From NCBI RefSeq assembly GCF_001750725.1, contig NZ_CP017279.1, positions 4,092,001-4,156,000 on the forward strand: a stretch of 64,000 nucleotides of DNA. Direction: 5' to 3'. The position numbers and the translations under genes are program-made. Below the pieces are notes generated by a model. That model saw only the letters and a list, made by a program, of their open reading frames with translations, was not told the origin of the DNA and searched no databases. The DNA is from Enterobacter ludwigii. GTDB lineage: Bacteria > Pseudomonadota > Gammaproteobacteria > Enterobacterales > Enterobacteriaceae. Shown here one piece after another: positions 53,857 through 63,955 of this stretch. Position 1 is the first letter of the stretch; every line of letters starts with the position of its first letter.

Positions 53857-55853
53857 CCCTGAAGCGTGTTGCAGCCCAGCGCCGTCAAAAAGGTTTGCTG
53901 TGCTTCGGTTTCCACCCCTTCCGCCACGACTTTCAGATTTAGCGTTTTTGCCAGAGCCACAATCGCTGAGACAATGGTGGCGTCTTCGCTTTCACCGCTT
54001 AACTCTTTCACGAACGCTCTGTCAATTTTCAATTCACAGGCCGGCAGGCGCTTGAGATAAAGCAGGCTGGAATAACCGGTACCAAAATCATCAATGGACG
54101 CTTTCACGCCCGCGTCCGTCAGCTCTGTCAGCACGCGCACACTCTCATCCGGGTTGCTCATCGCCGTGGTTTCCGTCACTTCAAGGATCAGCATCTCCGG
54201 CGGTACGTTGTGACGCGTCAGGCAGTCGAGCACCGTTTTAACCAGTGAAGGTTGCTCAAACTGCAGTGTCGACAGGTTCACCGCCATCGACCAGTTTTGA
54301 TGCCCCTGAAGGTGCCACTCCCGCAACTGACGGCAGGCCTCATTAAGCACCCAGTTACCAATCGGGATGATCAGCCCCGTTTTTTCCGCCAGCGGCAGGA
54401 ACAGGTCTGGCGTCAGTAATCCCTGCTTCGGGTGTTGCCAGCGCAATAGCGCCTCGAACCCAAGGACAGGACCCGCCGGTGCGTGGAATTTTGGCTGATA
54501 AAGCAGGCGCAGTTCATTACGATCGATAGCCAGCCACAGATCGTTCATCAACTGGAGATGGGTCTGCGCCAGGGTGTTCATGGAGGGCTGGAAAAAGTGA
54601 TAACCGTTTCGGCCCATGTGCTTCGTGTGGTACATCGCCGCATCGGCGTTAAACATCAGCTCGCGCTCGGTTTTACCGTCGTGGGGATAGAGCGCGATAC
54701 CAATGCTAAGGGTTACCACCAGTTCATAGGGATCCAGATTGAACGGGTTATCGATAGCGCGAACCAGCGAGTTGGCCAGCGAGGCCGCATCATCCGGACC
54801 TTCTCCTTCTGCCAGCAGAACAAACTCATCACCACCGATACGGGCAAGGGTGAACTGACCCTTCAGGGGCGTGAGCAGGCGCTGCGTCACGGCGACAAGC
54901 AGTCTGTCACCGATATCATGGCCGTACGCATCGTTGATGGTTTTAAACCCGTCGAGATCCATGAACATCAGTGCAAAATGGGTGCCTTCACGGTCAGCTT
55001 TGCTGATGGCCTGATCGAGTCGGTCCTCCAGCAAAACACGGTTCGGCAGACGCGTCAGCGTATCTTGTAAAGCCAGTTGAGCGAGTTCGCGGTTCGCTTC
55101 TGCAAGGGATGAGGCCAGAAGGGAGGTTCGTGCCTGAAGGCGGGCATCCAGCATCGAGACTAGCAGCGTGATCCCCAGTATGGCAAGTGCGACGACGCTG
55201 ACCAGTACTGCCAGCCAGCTGCCGTTAATACCTCCATGGTGCGCCATGGTCGACATGGGAAACTGAGCGGCTTTCATCCCGGCATAGTGCATACCGGCAA
55301 TGGCGATCCCCATCGTAACGGCGGCGGCAAAACGCATCAGCGACACCTGAGACGCTTCATGCCGCAAGCGGAACGTCAACCATAATGCGGCGAGCGAAGC
55401 CGCAAGCGCAATGACAACCGAAATGGCCACCCATGTTTTGTCCCAGATAATACCGGGAGAGACTTCCAGCGCCGCCATGCCGGTGTAATGCATCGCCACA
55501 ATGCCGCAGCCCATCACTAACGCACCGGGCAGCAGACGGCGTAAACGTAACTGCTCACAGCTAACGAGCCACAGCGCAAACAGTGACGAGCCCACGGCGA
55601 TAACCATGGATAGCACCGTCAGGGTCGCGTTGTAGCGCATGCTCATGGAGAGGTCCATCGCCAGCATGCCGATAAAATGCATGGCCCACACGCCAATCCC
55701 CATGGCAATACCGCCGCCGGCCAGCCAGACGCGCGCAGCCACGCCCTGACTCCCGGCAACACGTGCAGCCATATTCAGCGCGGTATAGGCAGCAAGGATA
55801 GCAACAACAAAGGAGAGGACGACGAGGATATGGTTGTATTGGCTAACCAGCAT
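53760..55853 (-). CDS. MHYT-GGDEF-EAL cyclic di-GMP signalling protein
   Basis: A 697-residue membrane protein. Residues 1-235 form a seven-helix MHYT sensor with three motif copies (MHFIGM at 59, MHYTGM at 121, MHYAGM at 188), which are proposed to bind copper and sense a gas such as O2, CO or NO. The GGDEF domain keeps the exact motif (340-344) but lacks an RxxD inhibitory site just upstream. The EAL domain (motif at 467-469, and DDFGTGYSSLLYL) also looks intact. It could therefore make or degrade cyclic di-GMP. It stands where E. coli has yhdJ. Confidence 0.92.
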   Translation of the reverse strand: MLVSQYNHILVVLSFVVAILAAYTALNMAARVAGSQGVAARVWLAGGGIAMGIGVWAMHFIGMLAMDLSMSMRYNATLTVLSMVIAVGSSLFALWLVSCEQLRLRRLLPGALVMGCGIVAMHYTGMAALEVSPGIIWDKTWVAISVVIALAASLAALWLTFRLRHEASQVSLMRFAAAVTMGIAIAGMHYAGMKAAQFPMSTMAHHGGINGSWLAVLVSVVALAILGITLLVSMLDARLQARTSLLASSLAEANRELAQLALQDTLTRLPNRVLLEDRLDQAISKADREGTHFALMFMDLDGFKTINDAYGHDIGDRLLVAVTQRLLTPLKGQFTLARIGGDEFVLLAEGEGPDDAASLANSLVRAIDNPFNLDPYELVVTLSIGIALYPHDGKTERELMFNADAAMYHTKHMGRNGYHFFQPSMNTLAQTHLQLMNDLWLAIDRNELRLLYQPKFHAPAGPVLGFEALLRWQHPKQGLLTPDLFLPLAEKTGLIIPIGNWVLNEACRQLREWHLQGHQNWSMAVNLSTLQFEQPSLVKTVLDCLTRHNVPPEMLILEVTETTAMSNPDESVRVLTELTDAGVKASIDDFGTGYSSLLYLKRLPACELKIDRAFVKELSGESEDATIVSAIVALAKTLNLKVVAEGVETEAQQTFLTALGCNTLQGYLLGKPVSAQTIETLCAQGEMLPGAELKSSS

Positions 55854-55992
55854 GATCGGTTCTACTCGAGTGTGAGGTTACGCAGGCGCGGTTGAGAAGG
55901 GCGAGACATTATCATCGTAAGGTAATGGCTCAAAGGGATTTAAATCCCCGTTTTTAGTAGGTCATAACAGTGAGTTTAGCGGCGTCAGGCGG

Positions 55993-56157
55993 TTAGTCGA
56001 GTTCTGAGCAGTTCACTAATTTTAGCGGATTTACGGAATTCATATTACGACACTTATCGGCTTCAGTGCTCATCAGTTCAATCCACTGCATCAGGAGCGC
56101 GTCGAAGAGGAAAACCGAGACAGCAAATACAACCAGCCACCAGTATTTACGAATCAT
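55993..56157 (-). CDS. yhdU: YhdU small membrane protein
   Basis: A 54-residue protein with one N-terminal membrane segment (YWWLVVFAVSVFLFDALLM) followed by a short tail with two cysteines (DKCRNMNSVNPLKLVNC). It matches E. coli YhdU over nearly its whole length, though the last few residues are missing here. Found by reading the frame between the MHYT gene and fis. Function unknown. Confidence 0.88.
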   Translation of the reverse strand: MIRKYWWLVVFAVSVFLFDALLMQWIELMSTEADKCRNMNSVNPLKLVNCSELD

Positions 56158-56274
56158 ACGTACCGTTCCGGGCGAAGAGGTTCAGTGAGGTGGTGGAAAT
56201 ATACACGAAAAGTTGCGGTTTAAAAGGGGGATAAACGAAGGTTTACACAGCCTTGACGGTGACAGGCGCGGGCA

Positions 56275-56313
56275 ATAAAAAAGGCGCATCCCCATGCCAG
56301 GTAGCGCCTTTTT
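56275..56313 (-). terminator. Rho-independent terminator after fis
   Basis: GGCGC (56283-56287) pairs with GCGCC (56304-56308), flanked by A-run and T-run on the two sides, 25 bp past the fis stop. Acts on the minus strand and possibly on both. Confidence 0.75.
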
Positions 56314-56337
56314 AAACAAGCATTTCGCTAACCGAAA

Positions 56338-56634
56338 TTAGTTCATGCCGTATTTTTTCAGTTTCTTACGCAGTGTACCACGGTTGATACCCATCATCAG
56401 GGCAGCGCGGGTTTGGTTACCGCGGGTGTATTGCATCACCATGTCCAACAGTGGCTGTTCAACTTCAGCCAGTACCAGCTCATACAGGTCATTAACATCC
56501 TGACCGTTCAGTTGAGCAAAATAGTTCTTCAGTGCCTGTTTAACCGAGTCACGCAGGGGCTTTTGAGTTACCTGATCCTGAGAGTTAACGGTAGAAACGG
56601 TCAGTACGTCAGAATTTACGCGTTGTTCGAACAT
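56338..56634 (-). CDS. fis: Fis nucleoid-associated regulator
   Basis: A 98-residue DNA-bending protein, by memory identical to E. coli Fis. The C-terminal helix-turn-helix reads [20 protein letters not shown]; the N-terminal beta-hairpin needed for recombination enhancement is present. It activates rRNA promoters, including presumably the one in this window. Second gene of the dusB-fis operon. Confidence 0.99.
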
Positions 56635-56657
56635 AGTTCTGTCAGCTCTTTATTTCA

Positions 56658-57623
56658 TTACGCAAGATTTTCGAAGTATGCCTCCAACGCCTCCAGCTGT
56701 ACGCTGGCATCCTCTATGGCGTTGAATGTGCGCCGAAACTGGTCATTTGGAGCGTGCTCCTGGAGATACCAGGATACGTGTTTACGCGCAATTCGGTACC
56801 CTTTTGCCTGACCATAAAAGTCATGCAATTCCCGAACATGCGAACAAAGCAAGCGCTTTACCTCTGCCAGTGGCAGTGGGGCAAGCAACTCCCCAGTGTC
56901 CAGATAATGCTGGATTTCCCGAAAGATCCAGGGTCTTCCCTGAGCGGCACGTCCTATCATCAGAGCATCAGCTCCCGTATAGTCGAGCACAGCTCTGGCT
57001 TTAAGCGGGTCAGTAATGTCACCATTCGCGATAACCGGAATGGAAACTTTCTGCTTAACTGCCCGAATGCTGTCGTATTCAGCTTCACCATTGAACAAAC
57101 AGGCGCGAGTGCGTCCATGGATGGTCAGGGCCTGAATGCCACAGTCTTCGGCCAGTTGGGCAATCTCTACACAGTTACGGTGTTCCGGCGACCAACCCGT
57201 GCGAATCTTCAACGTAACAGGAACGTCCACTGCGCTGACAACCGCGGTCAGGATAGACTTCACCTGGTCGGGGTATTGCAGAAGGGCTGAACCTGCAAGC
57301 TTGCGATTCACTTTCTTGGCCGGGCAACCCATATTGATATCAATAATCTGGGCGCCACTTTCCACGTTAATCCGCGCGGCATCTGCCATCTCTTCAGGCA
57401 CGCTTCCGGCAATTTGCACGGTGCGAATACCTGGTTCATCAACGTGCACCATCCGAAGGCGGGACTTATCGCTTTCCCACACCTGTGGGTTAGACGACAT
57501 CATCTCGGAAACGGTTAAACCTGCCCCCATCTTATAGCACAGCGTCCTGAACGGCCGGTCGGTAATACCTGCCATTGGGGCTGCGATCAGGCGATTTCTG
57601 AGCTGGTAGTGTCCGATGCGCAT
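56658..57623 (-). CDS. dusB: DusB tRNA-dihydrouridine synthase
   Basis: A 321-residue FMN-dependent TIM-barrel enzyme that reduces uridine in the tRNA D-loop. Catalytic Cys100 is in [13 protein letters not shown], and the start [20 protein letters not shown] is typical. First gene of dusB-fis, 23 bp ahead of fis. Confidence 0.97.
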   Translation of the reverse strand: MRIGHYQLRNRLIAAPMAGITDRPFRTLCYKMGAGLTVSEMMSSNPQVWESDKSRLRMVHVDEPGIRTVQIAGSVPEEMADAARINVESGAQIIDINMGCPAKKVNRKLAGSALLQYPDQVKSILTAVVSAVDVPVTLKIRTGWSPEHRNCVEIAQLAEDCGIQALTIHGRTRACLFNGEAEYDSIRAVKQKVSIPVIANGDITDPLKARAVLDYTGADALMIGRAAQGRPWIFREIQHYLDTGELLAPLPLAEVKRLLCSHVRELHDFYGQAKGYRIARKHVSWYLQEHAPNDQFRRTFNAIEDASVQLEALEAYFENLA

Positions 57624-57662
57624 GAGTTAAGAAATGACCATACTGTGACTGCAAGGCGGCGT

Positions 57663-57690
57663 ATATTACGCATTTTTTGCACGAGATGAA
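57663..57690 (-). promoter_or_regulatory. dusB-fis promoter
   Basis: Minus strand -10 TAATAT (57663-57668) with a GC-rich discriminator (ACGCCGCC) and a weak -35 TTCATC (57685-57690), 16-bp spacing. The whole stretch is nearly identical to the E. coli fis promoter, a stringently and growth-phase controlled promoter, as I remember it. Confidence 0.82.
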
Positions 57691-57858
57691 AGGCCAAACT
57701 TTGAACAATCCACTGTTGTAGATCAAGGAATCGCCGCTCTGTCCTTCAGGTGAAAATTATAAACCTGTTAAATCATAAAGTTATGATGGAATGATTATTT
57801 TATAGCCGCTTACAATTTCCCGTAACTTCTCATCATTTCTGAATAAATGCATCACTTG

Positions 57859-57899
57859 AGCGGGATAATCTGCTGTTTTTAGCAGCAGATTATCCCGCT
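57859..57899. repeat. Long perfect inverted repeat
   Basis: Arms of 17 bases (57859-57875 and 57883-57899; AGCGGGATAATCTGCTG and its complement) around a 7-base loop TTTTTAG. It lies 54 bp past the carbonic anhydrase stop. No clear T-run follows on either strand, so a classical terminator is not certain; it could be a terminator of unusual form, or a protein site. Confidence 0.75.
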
Positions 57900-57953
57900 T
57901 GTTTGCGATCTGAGTCGCATTTTAGAACATGATCTGCATGCGAAAAATGCGCA

Positions 57954-58694
57954 TTATTCGACGACTACGCGACCATGAAGGGGTTGTACCGGGCGGTTAT
58001 TTTCGTGGTGCATCGTGTGGGAGAATTTCTCAAGCTGCTCTGCAGAGACGGTCAGCGGGTGCTTCAGTACAATCCAGGTTACCCCCTCTGAGCACGGCGG
58101 TGTGGTCAGCGAGCCGCTAAAGCGCCAGTACGTTTTATCTTTTGGAATCAGCTTGTTCAGATTGAGATCTTGCTTAATCGAGACGTTCTGTTCGGCCTGC
58201 TCAGGCATGACGCTCCACAGCTTATCCAGCTCCGGGTTCGCGGCCCCTTTATCGAACATGACCGCCACCACCGCCAGCTCACCGGCCGCGTTTTTGTGCA
58301 CCAGATGCATTTCCATCGCAAATTTCTTGCCATGCACGGTGTTTTCGCTCGGCGCGTGGAAATGGAACTGTTGCAGGGTCCAGGTTTGCTTATCGAGGGT
58401 AAGGGTATCGCGGGTTTCCGGCTTTTCACTTGCCTGAATGGTATGGCCGTTGTTCGTCAGCGTCACAGGGCCATCAATGTAATGTGTTTGCAGCGGGGAG
58501 AGGTGCGCGTTCGCGGTGGATTCAATGTTGATGGGGGACTGATTCATCCCGCTTTGACAGGTTTTGTAAGCCTCGTCCAGTTCGCCCCAGTGTTCCGGTG
58601 CGCCTTCGCCTTCGTAGCTCCAGTGTGATGCGCAGGCTGAAGCCGAGATAATGCTCAGCGCAAAGAGCGCTGCCTTGCCAGTAAAGTGGGTCAT
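57954..58694 (-). CDS. Periplasmic alpha-carbonic anhydrase
   Basis: A 246-residue alpha-class carbonic anhydrase that interconverts CO2 and bicarbonate. Signal peptide with likely cleavage after CASACA-type residues near position 22. Zinc ligands H111, H113 (QFHFHAPSEN) and H130 (EMHLVH); the C-terminal TTPPCSEGV is also conserved, and C46 could pair with it. It lies between dusB and prmA, where E. coli K-12 has no such gene. Bicarbonate supply to acetyl-CoA carboxylase (accC, 2.8 kb away) is tempting but not shown. Confidence 0.93.
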   Translation of the reverse strand: MTHFTGKAALFALSIISASACASHWSYEGEGAPEHWGELDEAYKTCQSGMNQSPINIESTANAHLSPLQTHYIDGPVTLTNNGHTIQASEKPETRDTLTLDKQTWTLQQFHFHAPSENTVHGKKFAMEMHLVHKNAAGELAVVAVMFDKGAANPELDKLWSVMPEQAEQNVSIKQDLNLNKLIPKDKTYWRFSGSLTTPPCSEGVTWIVLKHPLTVSAEQLEKFSHTMHHENNRPVQPLHGRVVVE

Positions 58695-58831
58695 AGTATT
58701 CTTCCGGTGAATTATTGTGGTTCAAACCATTGTTATCAATATGATTTGTGTGGGTATTTTACCGGAGAAGAGCATAGGAGGAGAGGATTATCGGAGGAAG
58801 AGAGGCGTGGTCAGATGACCACGCCAATGGC

Positions 58832-59713
58832 TTACTTTTTACGGCCCGTAATACGACACCACTCTTCTTTTTCGACCACCGGGTCGAGGGCGAAAAGATC
58901 GGCGTAGGCTTCGCAAACGCTGTCAGCCTGGCTTGCAAGGATCCCGGAAAGCCCCAGCAGACCGCCGTCAACGGGCAGCACGCTGATTAACGGGGCCAGT
59001 TCGCGTAATGGGCCGGCCAGAATGTTCGCCACCACCACATCGGCTTTCATGGCTTCTGGCTGCGCATCCGGCAGATACAGTTCAAGGCGGTCAGAAACGC
59101 CGTTGCGTTCAGCGTTATCACGGCTGGCCTGAATAGCCTGTGGATCGATATCGATCCCAATGGCTTTGGCCGCGCCCAGTTTCAGCGCCGCGATAGCGAG
59201 GATCCCGGAGCCGCATCCGAAGTCGATCACCGTCTTGCCGTCCAGATCCAGACTGTCCAGCCACTGCAGGCACAGAGAAGTCGTCGGGTGAGTACCGGTC
59301 CCAAATGCCAGGCCCGGATCCAGCATCACGTTTACCGCGTTTTCATCCGGAACGTCACGCCAGCTCGGGCAGATCCACAGACGTTTACCGAACTGCATCG
59401 GGTGGAAGTTATCCATCCACTCGCGTTCCCAGTCTTTGTCTTCCAGTTGTTCGATTTTGTGTGCAAAACCCGCACCCAGCAGCGGATGATTTTCCAGGAT
59501 CGCGACAACCTCTTTCATGTCAGTTTCTGCATCAAACAGGCCAATAACGTCGGTATCACCCCACAGGCGGGTTTCGCCCGGCAGTGGCTCAAACACCGGC
59601 GTGTCATGCGTGTCCTGGAAGGTGATGGAGACCGAACCGGCTTCCATCAGCGCATCGCTTAGCTCTTCGGCGTTAGCGCCGGTTGTATTCAGTTTTAGTT
59701 GGATCCACGGCAT
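58832..59713 (-). CDS. prmA: PrmA ribosomal protein L11 methyltransferase
   Basis: A 293-residue SAM-dependent methyltransferase that trimethylates ribosomal protein L11. SAM-binding motif [20 protein letters not shown] and the catalytic-region motif [10 protein letters not shown]. The N-terminal substrate domain begins [20 protein letters not shown]. Follows panF by 11 bp. Confidence 0.97.
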   Translation of the reverse strand: MPWIQLKLNTTGANAEELSDALMEAGSVSITFQDTHDTPVFEPLPGETRLWGDTDVIGLFDAETDMKEVVAILENHPLLGAGFAHKIEQLEDKDWEREWMDNFHPMQFGKRLWICPSWRDVPDENAVNVMLDPGLAFGTGTHPTTSLCLQWLDSLDLDGKTVIDFGCGSGILAIAALKLGAAKAIGIDIDPQAIQASRDNAERNGVSDRLELYLPDAQPEAMKADVVVANILAGPLRELAPLISVLPVDGGLLGLSGILASQADSVCEAYADLFALDPVVEKEEWCRITGRKK

Positions 59714-59724
59714 GGCAAAACTCT

Positions 59725-61176
59725 TTATTTATCAGTAGAAATCGTAGCGGGCTGTGGGACAGGCTGACCGAAACGGTTCCCGACCACAAACGCCAGTAAA
59801 CTTAACAGTAACGAAGGCACAATAGGATGGAAGCCCAGGTACTGAATTTTAAATGTAGCTAGCACGGCATACAGCACACCGCCGACAATCATGCCGCTCA
59901 GGGCGCCGGCAGCGTTGGCGCGCTCCCAGTAGAGGCCCAATACCAGCGGCCACAGGAAGACGGCTTCAAGGCCGCCAAACGCCAGCAGGTTCAGCCAGAT
60001 AATCATCTCCGGCGGACGCCATGCGGCTAACAGCAGCAGCGCGCCTAAAACGAGCGTAATCACCGCCGACATACGCTTCAGGCGTCGTTCATTTTGCACC
60101 TGCTCAGGACGCAGGTTCAGATAGAGATCTTTAATGATCGTAGCGGAACTCTGCAGTAGCTGGGCGTTAATGGTCGACATTATGGCGGCCATTGGCGCGG
60201 CGAGGAATATCCCCGCGGCAAAAGGCGGAAGCACTTTGACCATCAGGGTTGGGATCACCAAATCGGGAACCGTAAGGTCGGGGATCACCGCACGTCCTAA
60301 CGCACCCGCCAGATGCATGCCGAACATCAGGATTGCAACAACGATCGTCCCGATAATAATACCCCGGTGAACGGCTTTGCTGTCTTTATACGAGATACAA
60401 CGCACGGCGGTATGCGGCAGGCCAATAACACCAAAGCACACCAGCACCCAGAACGACGTCATAAATGTTGGCGAAAGGATATCATCCGCACCCTGCGGGG
60501 AAATCAGTTTCGGGTCAATCGCTTCCAGAGTTTCAACGGCATGGCTCAGACCACCTGCGGCGTGAACAATTCCCACCAGCAGAACGATTGTGCCAACGAG
60601 CATCACCATCCCCTGCAGCGTATCGTTCAGCACGCTGGCGCGAAATCCGCCAAACGCGGTATACAGCGCAATGCTCACCCCAAAGATGATAAGGCCCGTC
60701 TCATAGGGGATCCCAGCAGCGGTTTCCAGCAGACGTGCCCCGCCGATGAACTGCACCGTCATTGCACCAATAAACGCGACCAGCAGGCTTAAGCTTGCCA
60801 GCCACACCAGCAGACGGCTCTGGTAGCGCGCAAACAGCATATCGTTGAGCGTCACGGCGTTATAACGGCGTGCCAGAATGGCAAATTTTTTACCCAGTAT
60901 ACCCAGCGAGAGCCAGACGGCAGGCAGCTGAATCATTGCCAGCAGCACCCAACCTAACCCGTATTTATAGGCTGCACCGGGGCCACCGATAAACGAGCTG
61001 GCGCTGATATAGGTGGCGGTAAGCGTCATGGCCAGCACGACACCGCCCATCGAGCGACTGCCGAGGAAATACTCATTCAGGAAGGTGCCGGTCGTTCTCT
61101 TACGCATTGCATAAACGGACAAACCAAACACGACCACCAGGTACGCGACCAGCGGCAGAATGACTTCAAGCTGCAT
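59725..61176 (-). CDS. panF: PanF sodium/pantothenate symporter
   Basis: A 483-residue sodium/solute symporter family permease for pantothenate with about 12-13 membrane segments; SSF motif [17 protein letters not shown] region and [17 protein letters not shown]. Three ATGs are in tandem; the third (61174-61176, MQLEVILPL) has GGAGG at the best distance and gives the family length. Its start overlaps the yhdT end. Confidence 0.95.
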   Translation of the reverse strand: MQLEVILPLVAYLVVVFGLSVYAMRKRTTGTFLNEYFLGSRSMGGVVLAMTLTATYISASSFIGGPGAAYKYGLGWVLLAMIQLPAVWLSLGILGKKFAILARRYNAVTLNDMLFARYQSRLLVWLASLSLLVAFIGAMTVQFIGGARLLETAAGIPYETGLIIFGVSIALYTAFGGFRASVLNDTLQGMVMLVGTIVLLVGIVHAAGGLSHAVETLEAIDPKLISPQGADDILSPTFMTSFWVLVCFGVIGLPHTAVRCISYKDSKAVHRGIIIGTIVVAILMFGMHLAGALGRAVIPDLTVPDLVIPTLMVKVLPPFAAGIFLAAPMAAIMSTINAQLLQSSATIIKDLYLNLRPEQVQNERRLKRMSAVITLVLGALLLLAAWRPPEMIIWLNLLAFGGLEAVFLWPLVLGLYWERANAAGALSGMIVGGVLYAVLATFKIQYLGFHPIVPSLLLSLLAFVVGNRFGQPVPQPATISTDK

Positions 61177-61408
61177 CATCATCCTCCAGCGGGATATCCC
61201 GGTAGATAAATTTCACCATTGCCCAGCACAGCAGGATAAAGACCAGCGGCACCAGCAGGCAGGCCATTTCGAACCAGTGAGGCAGGCCGGTAATGCCGAT
61301 AGCCGAGTCAGGTAAGTAAGCGGTCACCAACCATGCGGCAAGATAGAGAAGGGTCAGCCACAGCGCCCATCGCGCTTCTTTATGGGCCTGAACAAAACGC
61401 TTGTCCAT
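61166..61408 (-). CDS. yhdT: YhdT small membrane protein
   Basis: An 80-residue protein (DUF997) with two membrane segments (about 14-33 and 44-65) and the conserved end [19 protein letters not shown]. Always just upstream of panF; overlaps it by about 11 bases. May help PanF; function unknown. Confidence 0.93.
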   Translation of the reverse strand: MDKRFVQAHKEARWALWLTLLYLAAWLVTAYLPDSAIGITGLPHWFEMACLLVPLVFILLCWAMVKFIYRDIPLEDDDAA

Positions 61409-61472
61409 TTTTTGTCCCTTGTGGATGAATAAAGCGGGGATTGTACATGATGGGGCTTTCCGATCCCCAGAA

Positions 61473-61503
61473 ATAAAAAAAGGCCGGATTATCCGGCCTT
61501 TTT
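61473..61503 (-). terminator. Rho-independent terminator after accC
   Basis: GGCCGGA (61482-61488) pairs with TCCGGCC (61492-61498) around TTA, with an A-run on the left and T-run on the right, so it can act in both directions. It ends the aroQ-accB-accC transcript before yhdT. Confidence 0.9.
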
Positions 61504-61518
61504 GGCGTGACTGCGCGC

Positions 61519-62868
61519 TTACTTCTCTTGCAGACCGAGTTTTTTCTCCAGATAGTGGATGTTAGTCCCACCATTCTGGAAGTGCTCGTCGCTCATGATA
61601 CGCATCTGCAGTTCAACGTTGGTTTTGATACCGTCGATAATCAGCTCCTGCAGGGCGTTCTTCATGCGGGCAATTGCCACGTCACGGTTTTCGCCGTAGC
61701 AGATAAGCTTACCGATCATGGAGTCATAGTACGGCGGTACGGTGTAACCCGCGTAGATATGAGACTCCCAACGCACACCAAAGCCACCCGGCGCGTGGAA
61801 ACGCGTGATTTTACCCGGGCTTGGCAGGAAGGTATTCGGGTCTTCGGCGTTGATACGGCATTCCACCGCATGGCCTTTGACCACAACTTCTTCCTGTTTG
61901 ATGGACAGAGGCTGACCCGCAGCGATACGCAGCTGTTCTTTGATCAGGTCAACGCCGGTAATCATTTCGGTAACCGGGTGTTCTACCTGAATACGGGTGT
62001 TCATCTCAATGAAGTAGAACTCGCCGTTTTCGAACAGGAACTCGAAAGTACCCGCACCGCGATAGCCGATATCGACACAGGCTTTAGCACAACGCTCGCC
62101 GATGTAGCGACGCAGTTCCGGCGTAATGCCCGGTGCTGGCGCTTCTTCAACCACTTTCTGGTGACGACGCTGCATGGAGCAGTCACGTTCTGCCAGATAG
62201 ATAGCGTTACCCTGACCGTCAGCCAGCACCTGAATTTCGATGTGGCGTGGGTTTTCCAGGTATTTTTCCATGTACACCATGTCATTGCTGAAAGCTGCTT
62301 TCGCTTCCGCTTTGGTCATGGAGATGGACTGAGCCAGTTCAGCATCGCTACGCACAACGCGCATACCGCGACCGCCGCCGCCGCCGGACGCCTTGATGAT
62401 AACCGGATAGCCAATGCGTTTCGCATGAGCACGGTTAGCATCCATGTCGTCGGTCAGAGGACCGTCAGAGCCCGGTACGGTTGGAACACCGGCTTTTTTC
62501 ATCGCGGTGATTGCGGACACTTTGTCGCCCATCAGGCGGATAGTGTCAGCTTTCGGGCCGATGAAGATAAAGCCAGAGCGCTCAACCTGCTCAGCAAAGT
62601 TGGCGTTCTCAGAGAGGAAGCCATAACCCGGATGAATTGCCACCGCGCCGGTGATTTCAGCGGCGCTGATGATAGCCGGGATGTTCAGATAGCTTTTTAC
62701 GGACGGAGCCGGGCCAATACAGACCGTCTCATCCGCCAGCAATACGTGTTTTAAATCGCGATCCGCGCTTGAGTGCACAGCGACGGTCTTGATGCCCAGT
62801 TCTTTACAGGCACGAAGAATACGCAGTGCAATCTCGCCGCGGTTGGCGATAACAATTTTATCCAGCAT
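61519..62868 (-). CDS. accC: AccC biotin carboxylase subunit of acetyl-CoA carboxylase
   Basis: A 449-residue ATP-grasp enzyme that carboxylates biotin on AccB, the first committed step of fatty acid synthesis. ATP-binding glycine loop [14 protein letters not shown] and catalytic [17 protein letters not shown] start it at 62866-62868 ([18 protein letters not shown]), the family length; the frame extends 19 codons upstream. 10 bp after accB. Confidence 0.98.
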   Translation of the reverse strand: MLDKIVIANRGEIALRILRACKELGIKTVAVHSSADRDLKHVLLADETVCIGPAPSVKSYLNIPAIISAAEITGAVAIHPGYGFLSENANFAEQVERSGFIFIGPKADTIRLMGDKVSAITAMKKAGVPTVPGSDGPLTDDMDANRAHAKRIGYPVIIKASGGGGGRGMRVVRSDAELAQSISMTKAEAKAAFSNDMVYMEKYLENPRHIEIQVLADGQGNAIYLAERDCSMQRRHQKVVEEAPAPGITPELRRYIGERCAKACVDIGYRGAGTFEFLFENGEFYFIEMNTRIQVEHPVTEMITGVDLIKEQLRIAAGQPLSIKQEEVVVKGHAVECRINAEDPNTFLPSPGKITRFHAPGGFGVRWESHIYAGYTVPPYYDSMIGKLICYGENRDVAIARMKNALQELIIDGIKTNVELQMRIMSDEHFQNGGTNIHYLEKKLGLQEK

Positions 62869-62878
62869 GTTCGCCTCG

Positions 62879-63340
62879 TTACTCGATGACGACCAGCGGC
62901 TCGTCAAATTCAACCGGCTGACCACTTTCGACCAGAATCGCTTTCACAGTGCCTGATTTGTCTGCTTCGATCTGGTTCATCATTTTCATCGCTTCAACGA
63001 TGCACAGGGTATCGCCTGCGTTGACTTTCTGACCCACTTCGATGAACGCTTTCGCGTCCGGGCTCGGGGTGCGGTAGAAAGTACCAACCATTGGGGAACG
63101 TACGATGTGACCACTGATTTCTGCTGCAGCGGCAGGTGCGGCTTCAGCTGCTGGTGCAACGGCTGCGGAAAGCGCAGGCTGCTGCACTGGCGCAGCATAA
63201 GCCTGCTGCATTACCGGGAAGCTAGCGGCTGGGGCTGCACGGCTGATGCGTACAGACTCTTCGCCTTCAGAAATTTCCAGTTCGGAGATGCCTGATTCTT
63301 CAACCAGCTCGATCAGTTTTTTAATCTTACGAATATCCAT
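62879..63340 (-). CDS. accB: AccB biotin carboxyl carrier protein
   Basis: A 153-residue carrier. The C-terminal biotinyl domain has the biotinylation motif [15 protein letters not shown]; the central linker is Ala/Pro-rich as usual. The N-terminus [18 protein letters not shown] is typical and, in E. coli, takes part in autoregulation of accBC. 21 bp after aroQ. Confidence 0.98.
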   Translation of the reverse strand: MDIRKIKKLIELVEESGISELEISEGEESVRISRAAPAASFPVMQQAYAAPVQQPALSAAVAPAAEAAPAAAAEISGHIVRSPMVGTFYRTPSPDAKAFIEVGQKVNAGDTLCIVEAMKMMNQIEADKSGTVKAILVESGQPVEFDEPLVVIE

Positions 63341-63361
63341 GAGTGGGTTCCGTACTCTTGT

Positions 63362-63814
63362 TTAGTGTGATTGTGACAAGCGTTTTACCGCTGTCTGTAA
63401 AGCGTATGAATAGCCGTCAGCGCCCAGTCCGCAAATAACGCCAGCGGCGATATCTGATAGATAGGAATGGTGGCGGAACGGCTCTCGGGCGTGCACGTTG
63501 CTCAGGTGGATCTCGATAAACGGGATACTCACTGCGAGCAGTGCGTCGCGAATAGCAACACTGGTGTGCGTAAACGCGGCCGGATTGATCAGGATATAGT
63601 CCACAGTGTCTTTAGCCTGATGAATACGGTCGATGATTGCGTACTCCGCGTTAGACTGAAAATGATCCAAATCCACATTCAGCGACGTTGCTTCCGTGCT
63701 CAGACGGTTAACAATTTCACTCAATGTTAGCGAGCCGTACTTCTCTGGCTCGCGGGTGCCGAGCATGTTCAGGTTCGGTCCGTTTAAAACTAAGATATGG
63801 AACTTATCAGCCAT
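63362..63814 (-). CDS. aroQ: AroQ type II 3-dehydroquinate dehydratase
   Basis: A 150-residue dodecameric enzyme converting 3-dehydroquinate to 3-dehydroshikimate. Motifs [30 protein letters not shown] and [20 protein letters not shown] carry the active-site residues. Leads the aroQ-accB-accC transcript; E. coli K-12 lacks this form of the gene and uses AroD, but Enterobacter-type genomes often carry it. Confidence 0.95.
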   Translation of the reverse strand: MADKFHILVLNGPNLNMLGTREPEKYGSLTLSEIVNRLSTEATSLNVDLDHFQSNAEYAIIDRIHQAKDTVDYILINPAAFTHTSVAIRDALLAVSIPFIEIHLSNVHAREPFRHHSYLSDIAAGVICGLGADGYSYALQTAVKRLSQSH

Positions 63815-63924
63815 TGTGCCGCTATCTCCTGCGATTCTCCGGTAAAAAACAAAATATACCTTCGAAGCACGATTGTCACCTTTTCAGAGGCCTAAAACCG
63901 CTGTCGGGTAAACCAAAGTCGCAC

Positions 63925-63955
63925 ATTATAACGATTTCGTAGCATTTGGCAGCTA
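63925..63955 (-). promoter_or_regulatory. Candidate promoter of aroQ-accBC
   Basis: Minus strand TATAAT (complement of ATTATA at 63925-63930), about 110 bp upstream of the aroQ ATG, with a weak -35 region about 17 bases upstream. Nothing else is recognisable from 63815 to the window end. Confidence 0.4.

Larger units (their letters stand above)
57624..57953. other. dusB upstream region up to the carbonic anhydrase gene
   Basis: 330 bp without a gene. Holds the fis promoter (AT-rich upstream part 57760-57850 could hold Fis and CRP/IHF sites) and the long inverted repeat at 57859-57899. No open frame found. Confidence 0.55.

Noticed and set aside
61507..62754. Open frame of 415 codons on the plus strand
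   Set aside because: It is exactly antisense to accC, a certain gene, and arises from its codon bias. No ribosome binding site or family features.
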